DNA of 64,000 nucleotides from Actinomycetota bacterium (GCA_947445525.1 CANFDS010000002.1:1-64000); one strand, 5' to 3'; shown: positions 16,885-26,163, counted from the stretch's first letter. Numbers and translations: made by a program. Notes: a model not told the origin generated them from the sequence alone.

Positions 16885-17345
16885 GCCACGTCTACTGCCC
16901 CACGTGCGGCTTCCAGAACTCCGAGACGTCGAACTACTGCGCCAAGTGCGGCTCGCTGATCGTCATCGACGAGCCGAGTGACCCGACGCTGACGCTCTTT
17001 CTCGACGACATCGACCGGGAGTCGGCAGCTGCGCCCGTGCCGGAGCACGCGGGTGGGCCCGCGCTGGTCGTACGCAGCGGCGGCGGCCGCACCGGCGAGA
17101 GCTTCGCGCTCCGCCGCGAGCGCACGTCCATCGGCCGCTCACCGGACTGCGACGTGTTCCTTGACGATGTGACCGTTTCACGGCGGCACGCGGCGGTTGT
17201 CACCGACGGCGCCGGCGCCCGCATCGAGGATCAGGGGAGCCTGAACGGCACCTACGTCAACCGCCAGCGCATCGAGACCGCGCCGCTCGGCGACGGCGAC
17301 GAGATCCAGATCGGCAAGTACCGCCTGATCTTCCTCTCCCGATGA
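16881..17345 (+). CDS. Zinc-ribbon FHA-domain protein (GarA-like)
   Basis: A 154-residue protein. An N-terminal zinc ribbon (CPTCG...CAKCG, residues 5-24) is followed by an acidic linker with threonines (DPTLTLFLDD) and a C-terminal forkhead-associated domain. The FHA core residues are visible: GRSPDCD, SRRHA and SLNGTYVN. FHA domains bind phosphothreonine. GarA-type proteins are switched by Ser/Thr kinases through a threonine in the N-terminal tail, and the linker here could play that part. It overlaps both neighbours by 4 nt, so the three regulators are translated as a unit. Confidence 0.85.
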   Translation: MSHVYCPTCGFQNSETSNYCAKCGSLIVIDEPSDPTLTLFLDDIDRESAAAPVPEHAGGPALVVRSGGGRTGESFALRRERTSIGRSPDCDVFLDDVTVSRRHAAVVTDGAGARIEDQGSLNGTYVNRQRIETAPLGDGDEIQIGKYRLIFLSR

Positions 17346-18028
17346 GCACAGCCGAGTCGTCCCAGCAGCGGCTTCTGACGATCGGCGTGGTCTGCCGCCG
17401 GCTGCAGCCCGAGTTCGACGACATCTCGATCTCGAAGATCCGCTATCTCGAGGATCAGGGACTGCTGACGCCGAGGCGCACCCAGGGCGGCTACCGCATG
17501 TACACCGAGGACGATCTCGAGCGGCTAACGACGATTCTGCGGCTCCAGCGCGACGAGTTCCTGCCGCTGCGCGTGATCCGCCAGGTCATCGCGGCACCCG
17601 ACGGCTCGCAGCGGCGCCGCAAGCTGCCGCCGGCCTTCGGCACAGCCGAGGACGAGGTGACGTTGAGCGAGCTGATCGAGCGGACGGGCGCACCACCCGA
17701 CTTCGTCCGCGAGCTGGAGGAGTTCGGCCTGCTGTCGGTACGCACCGGCGGGGGCGAGAAGCGCTTCCCCGAGAGCGACGTCGAGGTCGTCCTGCTGTGC
17801 GCCCGGCTCGCCCAGTTCGGCCTTGCTCCGCGCAACCTCCGCGCCTTCCGCACCTCCGCCGACCGCAACGCCGCGCTGCTGGAGCAGGTCGTGGCCCCGA
17901 CACTGCGCGCGAAGAGCCCCGAGCGGCGGCGCGAGGGCCTCGAGGACCTGCAGGCGCTCGCGGACATCGCGCAGGAGCTGTCGGCGCTGCTGCTGGGCCG
18001 TGACTTGCGTAGACTCTCTGCCGGATGA
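17342..18028 (+). CDS. MerR-family transcriptional regulator (FtsR/Rv1828-like)
   Basis: A 228-residue regulator. The N-terminal winged HTH has the MerR signature (SKIRYLEDQGLLTPRRT and GYRMYTEDDLERL). A second region (LSELIERTGAPPDFVRELEEFGL) resembles the effector/dimer half of actinobacterial MerR proteins that sit beside garA-like FHA genes. It starts at an ATG overlapping the FHA stop and overlaps apt by 4 nt. Its likely operator is the palindrome upstream of the operon. Cell division or central metabolism control is a guess from mycobacterial relatives. Confidence 0.8.
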   Translation: MSTAESSQQRLLTIGVVCRRLQPEFDDISISKIRYLEDQGLLTPRRTQGGYRMYTEDDLERLTTILRLQRDEFLPLRVIRQVIAAPDGSQRRRKLPPAFGTAEDEVTLSELIERTGAPPDFVRELEEFGLLSVRTGGGEKRFPESDVEVVLLCARLAQFGLAPRNLRAFRTSADRNAALLEQVVAPTLRAKSPERRREGLEDLQALADIAQELSALLLGRDLRRLSAG

Positions 18029-18543
18029 CCGACCTCACGCAGTACATCCGCGACGTTCCGGACTACCCGAAGCCGGGAATCCTGTTCAAGGACATCACGC
18101 CGCTCTTCGCCGACCCGGCCGCGCTCGGCCAGACCGTCGATCTGCTCGCCGCGTGGGCCGAGCCGCGCAAGCCGGACATCGTGCTGGGCGCCGAGGCCCG
18201 CGGGTTCATCCTGGGCGCAGCGCTGGCGCTGCGGCTCGGCTGCGGCTTCGTGCCCGCGCGGAAGCCCGGCAAGCTGCCCTGGCACACGGTGGCGGTCAAG
18301 TACAGCCTCGAGTACGGCTTCGACGAGCTCGAGGTGCACGCCGATGCCTTCCCGAAGGGCGCACGCGTGCTCGTGCATGACGACCTGCTAGCCACGGGTG
18401 GGACATCGAAGGCGCTGCTCGAGCTCGTCGAGCAGCTCGGCGGTACCGTCGTCGGCGTTGCCTTCATCATCGAGCTGGCGTTCCTCGACGGCCGCGCGAA
18501 GCTCGGCGCCGGCTACGATGTCCACTCGCTGATCACGTACTAG
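18025..18543 (+). CDS. apt: Adenine phosphoribosyltransferase
   Basis: A 172-residue purine-salvage enzyme that converts adenine and PRPP to AMP. The PRPP-binding loop VLVHDDLLATGGT is present, as is the N-terminal RDVPDYPKPGILFKDITPL block typical of Apt. It overlaps the MerR gene by 4 nt (ATGA). A TAGACT box 9 nt before its ATG might also give an internal promoter. Confidence 0.93.
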   Translation: MTDLTQYIRDVPDYPKPGILFKDITPLFADPAALGQTVDLLAAWAEPRKPDIVLGAEARGFILGAALALRLGCGFVPARKPGKLPWHTVAVKYSLEYGFDELEVHADAFPKGARVLVHDDLLATGGTSKALLELVEQLGGTVVGVAFIIELAFLDGRAKLGAGYDVHSLITY

Positions 18544-18589
18544 CGACGGGCCGCCGAGGGCTCGGGGCGGGGCAGGAGCCGGGCCGCCG

Positions 18590-18835
18590 TCAGTGCGGGT
18601 CGCGCGGGGTGCGTCCGAGCTGCTCCTCGCCGAGGATACGCACGGCGAAGAAGATGCCGGCCGTGGCCAGCGCGCCGATCACCGTCGAGAACGCGAGCGA
18701 CGAGCCAACGCCCATCAGGAACAGCCAGATCAGGAAGCCGAGGACGATCGCCCAGAGGAACGCCTGAACGCCCTGGTCGATGTCCGGCGGGTGCGGGATG
18801 TGCAGCTGTGGGCGCTCGTTGCCGTCGTCGGCCAT
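18590..18835 (-). CDS. Small conserved membrane protein, function unknown
   Basis: An 81-residue protein with a charged N-terminus (MADDGNERPQLHIPHPPDIDQG) followed by two hydrophobic segments (AFLWAIVLGFLIWLFLMGVG and VIGALATAGIFFAVRIL) and a short basic/polar tail. No family is recognised. The ATG at 18835 is supported by a TATCAT box 6 nt upstream. Confidence 0.62.
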   Translation of the reverse strand: MADDGNERPQLHIPHPPDIDQGVQAFLWAIVLGFLIWLFLMGVGSSLAFSTVIGALATAGIFFAVRILGEEQLGRTPRDPH

Positions 18836-18841
18836 GACGGG

Positions 18842-18847
18842 ATGATA
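18842..18847 (-). promoter_or_regulatory. Leaderless-type -10 box of the small membrane protein gene
   Basis: TATCAT on the minus strand, 6 nt before ATG 18835. Confidence 0.48.
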
Positions 18848-18949
18848 CCGCCTGGCCCGGCGCTCGTAGCGGTCAGAGGCGCTGCCACGTGAACCCGGGG
18901 CGTGGTGCCGGGTGGTTCGGGAGCCGTCCGTGAGTCCAGCTTCTTCGGC

Positions 18950-18978
18950 TTGACATAACATAGGTTATCGAGCATCTG
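18950..18978 (+). promoter_or_regulatory. Candidate promoter of the sigma factor gene
   Basis: TTGACA (18950-18955), 17 nt, then CATCTG (18973-18978). The -35 is perfect and the -10 is weak. An ATAAC/GTTAT inverted repeat (18955-18959 and 18964-18968) lies in the spacer and could be an operator. Confidence 0.38.
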
Positions 18979-19052
18979 TCGTGGAGGGCTTTACAAGTGC
19001 ACCTGCGGCGGGAGAAGATTGCGACAACGCGCACGACGGAGGGCTATCGACC

Positions 19053-20117
19053 GTGTCCATCGACCTCGAGCATGTCGCACAGTCGCAGGAGCTGCAGAGC
19101 CTTGTCGAGGCCGCGGAGCAGTCAGGGTCGATCTCGATCGACGTGCTGGCCGAGGCTGTCGAGCTGCTCGAGCTGGACAGCGTCGACCTCGAGCAGCTGC
19201 ACCGCGAGCTCGAGCTACGCAACGTCGAGATCGTCGGCAGCGAGGTCGAGCCGTTCGTCGAAACCCTCAGCCCGGCGCCGCTCTCGCTGCAGGCCGGCGA
19301 GGGCACGACCGACGCGCTGCAGCTCTTCCTGCGCGAGGTCGGACGCCGCCCGCTGCTGACGGCCGCCCGCGAGGTCGAGCTGGCCAAGCGGATCGAGCGC
19401 GGCGACCTCACCGCCAAGACCGAGATGATCGAGGCGAACCTGCGGCTCGTCGTCTCGATCGCGAAGAACTACCGCAACCAGGGGCTACCGTTCCTCGATC
19501 TCATCCAGGAGGGCACGCTCGGGCTGATCCGCGCCGTCGAGAAGTTCGACTGGCGCCGCGGCTACAAGTTCTCGACGTACGCCACCTGGTGGATCCGCCA
19601 GGCCGTCGCCAGGGCGCTCGCCGACAAGGGCCGCACGATCCGCATGCCCGTCCACGTCGTCGAGCGGCTGCAGCGTGTCGGCCGGGCCGAGCGGGCGCTG
19701 TCGGTGCAGCTCAGGCGCGAGCCGACGCCCGAGGAGGTCGCCGAGGAGGCCGGGCTGCCGGTCGCGCAGGTACGGGAGCTACGCTCCGCCGCGCGGGCGA
19801 CGTCGAGCCTCGACCAGCCGGTCGGCGAGCGCGAGGACGCCACGCTCGGCGACTTCGTGGCCGGCAGCGAGCCGCTGCCCGACGAGCTCGTCGAGACGAC
19901 GCTGCGCACCGAGGCGCTGATGCGCGCGCTGCAGAAGCTCTCCGTGCGCGAGCGCCAGGTGGTGGCGCTGCGCTACGGCCTCGCCGGCGAGGAGCCGACG
20001 ACGCTCGAGGAGATCAGCCGGCGGCTCGGCCTGACGCGCGAGCGCGTCCGCCAGATCGAGGCCGACTCGCTGCGGCGGCTCGCCACGACGAGCGACCTCA
20101 AGACGCTGCGGCTCTAG
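19053..20117 (+). CDS. RNA polymerase sigma-70 family factor
   Basis: A 354-residue sigma factor with regions 2 to 4 intact. Visible parts are [19 protein letters not shown] (2.1-2.2), [14 protein letters not shown] (2.3-2.4), the region 3 helices, and region 4.2 with the helix-turn-helix [22 protein letters not shown] ~90-residue N-terminal region replaces region 1.1. The GTG at 19053 is preferred because of GGAGG 10 nt upstream; an in-frame GTG at 18981 would add 24 residues but lacks a ribosome binding site. It belongs with the multiple primary-like sigma factors of basal actinobacteria. The stop TAG overlaps the stop of the convergent PHP gene. Confidence 0.88.
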   Translation: MSIDLEHVAQSQELQSLVEAAEQSGSISIDVLAEAVELLELDSVDLEQLHRELELRNVEIVGSEVEPFVETLSPAPLSLQAGEGTTDALQLFLREVGRRPLLTAAREVELAKRIERGDLTAKTEMIEANLRLVVSIAKNYRNQGLPFLDLIQEGTLGLIRAVEKFDWRRGYKFSTYATWWIRQAVARALADKGRTIRMPVHVVERLQRVGRAERALSVQLRREPTPEEVAEEAGLPVAQVRELRSAARATSSLDQPVGEREDATLGDFVAGSEPLPDELVETTLRTEALMRALQKLSVRERQVVALRYGLAGEEPTTLEEISRRLGLTRERVRQIEADSLRRLATTSDLKTLRL

Positions 20118-20857
20118 GAGCCCGAGGCGGACAGCGCGTCGTCCGCGGCCGGCGGCGGCGCGACGCCCAGGACGGAGCCGTCGAACGCCCGCGCTGCGAT
20201 CTCCGAGCCGAGGCGCTCGCGGACGGCGTTCCAGGCGACGTCGAGCCGGGCCGGCCGGTGGTGGCCGTGCCCGTCCGAGGCGACGACGACGCGGTCGCAG
20301 CTGCCCAGTAGCCGCCAGGCGAGTGCCTCGGAGTCGGCGCCACTCCTCCCCGTGAGGCTCGACGCCGTGAGCTGCAGCGGCCAGCCGCGCTCGAGCAGCG
20401 CGTCCACGTTCCCGTGCGTGCCGACGAGCGAGAGCGACCGCTCGGGATGGGCGATCAGCGGCGTCAGGCCCGCGTTCTCGACGTGCTCGGCGACGGCGAA
20501 GAAGGTCGCGAGCCCACCCGAGAACGGCGTCTCGACCAGGCAGACTGCGGTTCCCTCGAGCCGGTACCGCCGCGGATCGTCGTCGAGCAGCGAGCGGTCG
20601 GGCGTCAGCTCGAAGCCGATGCGTAGCTCGAGGCCCTCGAGCAGCGTGGCCATCTCGGCCACCGCCTCGCGAAACCGGCGCTCTCGAGCCTCGTGTAGGC
20701 GCAGGTCAGGCCATACGTGAGGCGTGGCGTAGAGGAGGCGCGTCCCGCTCGCGACCGCGTCGCGGCAGAGCTCCACCCCCTCCCCCACGTTGCGGGCGCC
20801 GTCGTCCCCCGACGGACCGACGTGGCTGTGACAGTCGACGAAGGCACGCGCAGGCAC
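20114..20857 (-). CDS. PHP-domain phosphoesterase, CpsB/CapC-type tyrosine phosphatase family
   Basis: A 247-residue metal-dependent phosphoesterase. The PHP metal motif is [15 protein letters not shown] at the N-terminus, followed by [21 protein letters not shown] and ASDGHG, which supply the His and Asp ligands. CpsB-type proteins dephosphorylate tyrosine kinases of polysaccharide synthesis, but no kinase or capsule gene is nearby. The GTG at 20857 is chosen because it opens the PHP motif and has a TACCCT box 6 nt upstream; the longer open frame contains unrelated sequence. Confidence 0.8.
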   Translation of the reverse strand: MPARAFVDCHSHVGPSGDDGARNVGEGVELCRDAVASGTRLLYATPHVWPDLRLHEARERRFREAVAEMATLLEGLELRIGFELTPDRSLLDDDPRRYRLEGTAVCLVETPFSGGLATFFAVAEHVENAGLTPLIAHPERSLSLVGTHGNVDALLERGWPLQLTASSLTGRSGADSEALAWRLLGSCDRVVVASDGHGHHRPARLDVAWNAVRERLGSEIAARAFDGSVLGVAPPPAADDALSASGS

Positions 20858-20863
20858 CCCCCA

Positions 20864-20869
20864 AGGGTA
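20864..20869 (-). promoter_or_regulatory. Leaderless-type -10 box of the PHP gene
   Basis: TACCCT on the minus strand, 6 nt before GTG 20857. Confidence 0.45.
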
Positions 20870-21529
20870 GCTCTCGGCATGCGCCCGGCTCCTAGCCCAC
20901 CGCGAGATACAGGGTGCCGCCTTCGCCGCCTGTAGCAGCGCCGAGTCGACAGCCGGATTCGTTGCCCGCGCCGGCGACACGCCGCGCGCGAGCAATGTCA
21001 GGGTGCCACATGCGGCAACAGCCACGGTGGCGAACGCCAGCCGCCGCTACGACGGCCCGCTCACCCCGCCCAGCACCTCGCTCTCGATGCTCTGCTGCTT
21101 GCTCATCCAGTTCTCTGCCACGATTCTCTAGCCCCTACCGCGCCTGCCGCGCGGCGGTCGCTTGTTGCCTCAGAGGGCGCTTCCATACGTCATCGGACCA
21201 CCTGTCCTCGGTATTGGTTGACTGGCGGCCCAGTCGCTGACGGCCACACCATAGGGCGGCTTGGCAACCCGCTGCATCACCCTTCCGGGTGGCATTCCGG
21301 GCACCGGCGTGCCTCGACCGGGTGAACCGCTGCGGGCCGCTCACCAGCCTCCCCGCCGACCACTGGACACGCTCTTCAAGGCGCTGCCGCAGAGCTGCAT
21401 CGTGCCTCCCCCTTCTCCACTCGAATGACGCGAACCGACGCGAGTGCCCCACGCTAGACAGCGCGCCGCCGCCCGACATCCCCCGAACGGGTGTCACTCG
21501 ACCGGATCACTCGAAAGGGGGACGGGCCG
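20870..21529. other. Long non-coding or decayed stretch
   Basis: No convincing gene is seen in about 660 bases. On the minus strand a GTG at 21121 opens 24 codons (AENWMSKQQSIESEV and so on) that end in TAG at 21047-21049. The same frame then continues open with RRLAFATVAVAACGTLTLLA, a plausible membrane segment. That may be one small membrane protein cut by a nonsense codon, or chance. The longer open frames elsewhere in the stretch have no recognisable similarity and an Arg-rich shadow composition. Confidence 0.45.
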
Positions 21530-21535
21530 TAGACT
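21530..21535 (+). promoter_or_regulatory. Leaderless-type -10 box of murT-gatD
   Basis: TAGACT followed by 7 nt and the ATG at 21543. Confidence 0.48.
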
Positions 21536-21542
21536 GTCCCGC

Positions 21543-22907
21543 ATGCGCCTGGCCGCCGAGATCGCCCTTGCCCGTGCCGTCGGGGCTCTCTCGCGGCGCA
21601 CCGGCCGCGGCGGCGGCACGACCCTGCCCGGCAAGCTGCTGCTCCGGGTCGACGACGCAGCCCTGACCGCGCTGGCCCGCCGCCTGCCCAAGGGAGCCAT
21701 CATCGTTTCGGCGACGAATGGCAAGACGACGACCTGCGCGCTGGCCGCGCGCATCCTCGGCGAGGGCCGGACGCTGGTACACAACGCAGCGGGCGCCAAC
21801 CTCATGTCCGGGGTCGCCGCGACGCTGCTCGCGGCGCGCCACGCAGACATGGCGCTGCTGGAGGTGGACGAGGCGGCGCTGCCCGAGGTCGTGCGCCGGG
21901 TCGCCCCACGCGTGCTCGCCCTCGGCAACCTCTTCCGCGACCAGCTCGACCGCTACGGCGAGCTGGAGACGCTCGCCACGGGGTGGCGCGCCGCCGTGGC
22001 CGGTCTCCCGGCCTCGACCCGCCTGGTTGTCAACGCGGACGACCCGGTGCTGGGCGCCCTCGCCCTCGACCGGCCCGGCACCGTCACCTACGGCATCGAC
22101 GACCCCGCCCAGGCGCACCCGAGCCTGCAGCACGCCGCCGACTCCAAGTACTGCATCCGCTGCGGCGCCCCGTACGACTACGCCGCCGCCTACGTCGGCC
22201 ACCTCGGCGACTACCGCTGCCCGCGCTGCGACCACGCCCGGCCGCCACTCACCGTGGCCGCCCGCTCGATCTCCCTCGACGGCCTCGCCGGCACCGCCTT
22301 CGATCTCGTCATGCCCGACGGCGTGCACCGGGTGACCCTGCCCTTGCCCGGGCTCTACAACGTCTACAACGCGGTCGCCGCGGCCGCGCTCGGCCACGCG
22401 CTGGGCGTACCGCTCGCTGCCATTGCCCGCAGCCTCGAGGGGGCCGAGCCGGCGTGGGGCCGCTTCGAGCGGATCGAGGTCGACGGCAAGACCGTGGTGC
22501 TGCTGCTGGTGAAGAATCCGGCAGGCGCGAACGAGGCGGTGCGCACGCTGCTCGCCGGCGCCACTCCCCCGCGGCTCGCCCTCGTCGCGCTGAACGACGC
22601 GGTGGCCGACGGCCGCGACGTCTCGTGGATCTGGGACGTCGACTACGAGCCGCTGCTGGCGGGGCTGGAGCGGGTCGTCGCGAGCGGCGGTCGGGCGGCC
22701 GAGCTGGCATTGCGCTTCCGCTACGGCGGGCTCGCCGATGCTGCCATCGAGGTCGTGCCGGAGCTCGAGCAGGCGCTCGACCGCGCGCTGGCGCTGACCC
22801 CGGCCGGTGACGAGCTCGTCGTCCTGCCGACCTACACCGCGATGCTGGCGCTGCGGCGCGTCGTCGCCGGGCGCGGCCACGTGCGCAACTTCTGGGATGC
22901 GGCGTGA
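21543..22907 (+). CDS. murT: Lipid II isoglutaminyl synthase, Mur ligase subunit MurT
   Basis: A 454-residue Mur-ligase-like protein. The ATP loop is SATNGKTTT (residues 56-64). A four-cysteine zinc ribbon (CIRCG...CPRCD, about residues 203-226) sits in the middle domain, as in MurT, and the C-terminal DUF1727-type domain ends at RNFWDAA. With GatD it amidates the alpha-carboxylate of D-Glu in lipid II, a peptidoglycan change that affects crosslinking. The ATG at 21543 begins the family-like MRLAAEIALARAVGALSR; longer readings do not. It overlaps gatD by 4 nt. Confidence 0.92.
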   Translation: MRLAAEIALARAVGALSRRTGRGGGTTLPGKLLLRVDDAALTALARRLPKGAIIVSATNGKTTTCALAARILGEGRTLVHNAAGANLMSGVAATLLAARHADMALLEVDEAALPEVVRRVAPRVLALGNLFRDQLDRYGELETLATGWRAAVAGLPASTRLVVNADDPVLGALALDRPGTVTYGIDDPAQAHPSLQHAADSKYCIRCGAPYDYAAAYVGHLGDYRCPRCDHARPPLTVAARSISLDGLAGTAFDLVMPDGVHRVTLPLPGLYNVYNAVAAAALGHALGVPLAAIARSLEGAEPAWGRFERIEVDGKTVVLLLVKNPAGANEAVRTLLAGATPPRLALVALNDAVADGRDVSWIWDVDYEPLLAGLERVVASGGRAAELALRFRYGGLADAAIEVVPELEQALDRALALTPAGDELVVLPTYTAMLALRRVVAGRGHVRNFWDAA

Positions 22908-23698
22908 GCGGGGGCGGCCACGGCGCCAGCGGCGTCACCCCCGGCGACCGCCGCCTTGTCATCGGCCATCTCTACCCGGAGTACCTCAACATCTACGCCG
23001 ACCGCGGCAACATCGCGGTGCTCTGCCGGCGCGCGGCGTGGCGCGGGATCGCCGTCGAGGTACGCGCCATCGGCCTGGGCGACGCGGTGCCGGTGGACGA
23101 GGTCGACCTGCTGTACGTGGGCGGCGGCCAGGATCGCGAGCAGGCGCTCGTCGCCCCCGACATAGCCGGCAAGGCCGACCAGCTGCGGGCAGCGCTCGCA
23201 GACGGAGCGGTGCTGCTGGCGGTGTGCGGCGGCTACCAGCTGCTGGGCCGCTCCTACCGCGACCAGGCCGGCGCCGAGCTGCCGGGCGCGGGCATCCTGC
23301 CTCTGCACACGGTCGCCGGCCCGCGCCGGCTGATCGGCGACGTGCTGCTCGAGTGCGAGCTCGACCCCGGCGACCGGCACACCGTCGCCGGCTTCGAGAA
23401 CCACGCGGGGCGCACGCTGCTCGACCCCGGCGCCGAGCCGCTCGGTCGTGTCGTCGCGGGCTTCGGCAACGACGGTGAGAGCGGGTTCGAGGGCTGCCGG
23501 CTGGGCCGAGCCCTGGGCACGTACCTCCACGGCCCGCTGCTGCCGCGCAACCCGTGGCTCGCCGACTGGCTGCTCGCGCAGGCGCTCTCGCGCCGGGAGG
23601 GCGCCGTGCCGGTGCTCGCCGCGCTGGCGGACACGTTCGAGCACGAGGCCCACGCGGTTGCCGCCCAGCGGGCGCGCGACCGTGGCGGCCGGGCCTAG
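22904..23698 (+). CDS. gatD: Lipid II isoglutaminyl synthase, glutamine amidotransferase subunit GatD
   Basis: A 264-residue class I glutamine amidotransferase that supplies ammonia to MurT. The nucleophile is Cys108 in LAVCGGYQLLG, and the C-terminal HGPLLPRNPWLADWLL block holds the catalytic His. YPEYLNIYADRGNI near the N-terminus is the family hallmark. The GTG start overlaps the murT stop (GTGA). Confidence 0.92.
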   Translation: MSGGGHGASGVTPGDRRLVIGHLYPEYLNIYADRGNIAVLCRRAAWRGIAVEVRAIGLGDAVPVDEVDLLYVGGGQDREQALVAPDIAGKADQLRAALADGAVLLAVCGGYQLLGRSYRDQAGAELPGAGILPLHTVAGPRRLIGDVLLECELDPGDRHTVAGFENHAGRTLLDPGAEPLGRVVAGFGNDGESGFEGCRLGRALGTYLHGPLLPRNPWLADWLLAQALSRREGAVPVLAALADTFEHEAHAVAAQRARDRGGRA

Positions 23699-23712
23699 AA
23701 CCCGGCCAGCGC

Positions 23713-26157
23713 CTACAGCCCGGCCAGGGCCTCGCCGGGCTTGCCCGTGCGGGCACTCCGCGCGGCGTCGGCGTAGGCGCACAGCCGATCCTCGACAAGA
23801 CGGTGGATCGTGCCCGGCTGCCAGGCCCCGTCCGCCCCGCGCGTGCCGGCGGCAACGCCGGTCAGCACCTCGATGCCCTCGTCGATCGTCCGCACCGCCC
23901 ACACGTGGAAGCTACCCGCCCGCACGGCGGCGACGACCTCGTCGGAGAGCACGAGGTTGGCGACGTTGGTGTGCGGCACCATGACGCCCTGCTCGCCCGT
24001 CAGCCCCTGGGCCTTGCAGGTCTCGAAGTAGCCCTCGATCTTGCGCGTGACGCCACCGATCGCCTGCACCTCGCCGATCTGGTTGACCGAGCCGGTGACG
24101 GCAATGCCCTGGCGGATGGGGACGTCGGCCAGGGCCGACAGCAGCGCGTACAGCTCGGTGGAGGAGGCGGAGTCGCCGTCGATGCCGTCGTACGACTGCT
24201 CGAACGTGATCGTGGCCCGCAAGGCCAGGGGGAACTCCTGCGCGTAGGTGCCGGCCAGGTAGCCGGTGAGGATGAGGAAGCCCTTCGAGTGGCTGGGGCC
24301 CGACATCTCGATCTCCCGCTCGATCGAGACGACGCTGCCCTGGCCGAGAGCAACCCGGGCCGTGATGCGCGATGGCTTGCCGAAGCTGGTGTCACCGAGG
24401 TCGAGAATCGCAAGGCCGTTGACCTGGCCCACCCGCTCCCCCGTCGTGGAGATCGCGATCGTGGCGTCGTCGATCGCCTCCTGCAGGCGCTTCGCGACGA
24501 GGCTCGACCGGCCCTTGCGCTCGCTGATCGCCCGCTCGACGTCGGCGGCCGAGACGACCTTCCGACCAGCCTTGCCGGCCCAGAAGCTGGCCTCCGAGAC
24601 GAGGTCGGAGATCTCGCGCAGGCGCGTCGACAGCTTGCGCTGGTGCTCGACCAGCACGGAGCCGTACTCGATCACGCGCGCCACCGCGGCGCGATTGAAG
24701 TGGCGGAGGCCGGCGTTGCGCACCCAGCGGGCGATCCCGGCCGAGTAGCTCGCATAGCTGGCGTCGTCCCACGCCATCTCCGACGTGAACTCCGCCTTGA
24801 CCTTGAACAGCTCCGGGAACTCATCGTCGAGCTGGTGCAGCAGCCGGAACAGCTGGTGCGACCCGATCAGCACCACCTTGACGGCGAGCGGGATCGCCTC
24901 CGGGCGCAGCGTTGCCGCCGGCACCGGCGCGACCTCCTCGGCAAGGTTCTCGATGCGTATCTCGCGCGTACGCAGCGCCCGCTTCAGCGCCGACCAGGCA
25001 AAGGGATGCGCCAGCACGTCGGCGGCGTCGAGCACGAGAAAGCCGCCGTTCGCGCGGTGCAGCGCCCCGGCCTTGATCTCGTGGAAGTCGGTCACCATCG
25101 CGCCGTAGGCCTGGCGGTACTCGGTGCGGCCGATCAGGTTGGCGAAGCTCGGGTTGCGCGCGATCACGACCGGCGCGCACGTGCAGTCGCCGTTGGTGAC
25201 GAACACGTTGACGCCGTAGCGCGAGCGGTCGGGCCGGCCCGGCGGCATGAACGGCGCCGCAGGCTGCTGCACCTCGTCGCCGTCACGGAAGTCGTCGAGC
25301 CGGTCGAGCATGTCAGCGCGCACCTGGTCGAGGTAGTCGCCCACCTCCGGCACGCCGGCATAGCGCTCGTGCAGCTCCTGCAGGTGCGGGCCGAGCACGA
25401 AGACGGCGATCTCCCGTTCGAGCTGCCGCGTCCGCTCTGCCGCCTCCTTCTCGATCTTCCGCAGCTCCCGCAGAAAGCTGGCGACCTGCTCCTGCACCTC
25501 CTCGCCGCGCTCCTCGATCTCGTGGCGGCCTGCCTCGGGCAGCTTCGCAAAGTCCTCGCGCGAGAGCGGCGCGCCTGCCACGAGCGGCACCGACGCGACG
25601 CCGGCCGGCGTCGTCTCCAGGGCGAAGCTGCGCTCGCGGGCAAAGGCCGCCAGTCGCTCGCCGGCACTGTCGCGACGTTCCGCCAGCTCGGCGAGTACCT
25701 CGGCTCGCTGCTTCGCGACCTCCTCGCTCTCGAACGCCCGCGGGATCTCACGGACGGCGGCACGGACGAACTCGGCCATGTCTGCCGCGAGGCTCGGCCC
25801 CCGTCCGACCGGCAGCCGGATCGCGTTCGGCCGGTCGGGATCGGCGAAGTTGTGGAGGTACACCCAGTCGTCGGGCGCCGGGCGGCTGCGCGAGAGCCGG
25901 GCCAGCGCCTCGCGCACGGCCTGGCCGCGGCCCGAGCCGGGCTGCGCGGCGACGTAGACGTTGAAGCCCGCCGTCTCGATCTCGATGCCGAACTCGATCG
26001 CCGCCAGAGCGCCGGGCTGACCGGCCGTGCCCTCCAGCGGCTTGACCTCGGCTGTCGTCCGGAACGGCAGGTCACGCGCCACAACCCGCCGGGTGAGCTG
26101 ACCGGGCTTCAGCGCATGCCGCGAGCGGGCCGGTGCCTTCTGCAGCTTGCCGGACAT
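23713..26157 (-). CDS. Lon-family ATP-dependent protease (AAA_32 / LonB-like)
   Basis: An 814-residue protease with an N-terminal AAA+ module, a coiled-coil-rich insert (residues ~180-270) and a C-terminal Lon serine-protease domain. The catalytic dyad is Ser663 (GDSASS) and Lys706 (VTRKIEG), 43 residues apart as in Lon. The Walker A loop reads AAQPGSGRGQA (residues 70-80), with Arg where Lys is usual. The Walker B region is GGFLVLDAADVL. Function is probably degradation of unfolded or regulatory proteins. It is transcribed from its own leaderless-type promoter just after the broken sigma gene. Confidence 0.87.
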   Translation of the reverse strand: MSGKLQKAPARSRHALKPGQLTRRVVARDLPFRTTAEVKPLEGTAGQPGALAAIEFGIEIETAGFNVYVAAQPGSGRGQAVREALARLSRSRPAPDDWVYLHNFADPDRPNAIRLPVGRGPSLAADMAEFVRAAVREIPRAFESEEVAKQRAEVLAELAERRDSAGERLAAFARERSFALETTPAGVASVPLVAGAPLSREDFAKLPEAGRHEIEERGEEVQEQVASFLRELRKIEKEAAERTRQLEREIAVFVLGPHLQELHERYAGVPEVGDYLDQVRADMLDRLDDFRDGDEVQQPAAPFMPPGRPDRSRYGVNVFVTNGDCTCAPVVIARNPSFANLIGRTEYRQAYGAMVTDFHEIKAGALHRANGGFLVLDAADVLAHPFAWSALKRALRTREIRIENLAEEVAPVPAATLRPEAIPLAVKVVLIGSHQLFRLLHQLDDEFPELFKVKAEFTSEMAWDDASYASYSAGIARWVRNAGLRHFNRAAVARVIEYGSVLVEHQRKLSTRLREISDLVSEASFWAGKAGRKVVSAADVERAISERKGRSSLVAKRLQEAIDDATIAISTTGERVGQVNGLAILDLGDTSFGKPSRITARVALGQGSVVSIEREIEMSGPSHSKGFLILTGYLAGTYAQEFPLALRATITFEQSYDGIDGDSASSTELYALLSALADVPIRQGIAVTGSVNQIGEVQAIGGVTRKIEGYFETCKAQGLTGEQGVMVPHTNVANLVLSDEVVAAVRAGSFHVWAVRTIDEGIEVLTGVAAGTRGADGAWQPGTIHRLVEDRLCAYADAARSARTGKPGEALAGL

Positions 26158-26163
26158 GGTGTA

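Noticed and set aside
21135-21497. 120-codon minus-strand frame in the long gap
   Set aside because: No recognisable motif, no promoter or ribosome binding site, and Arg/Ala shadow composition.
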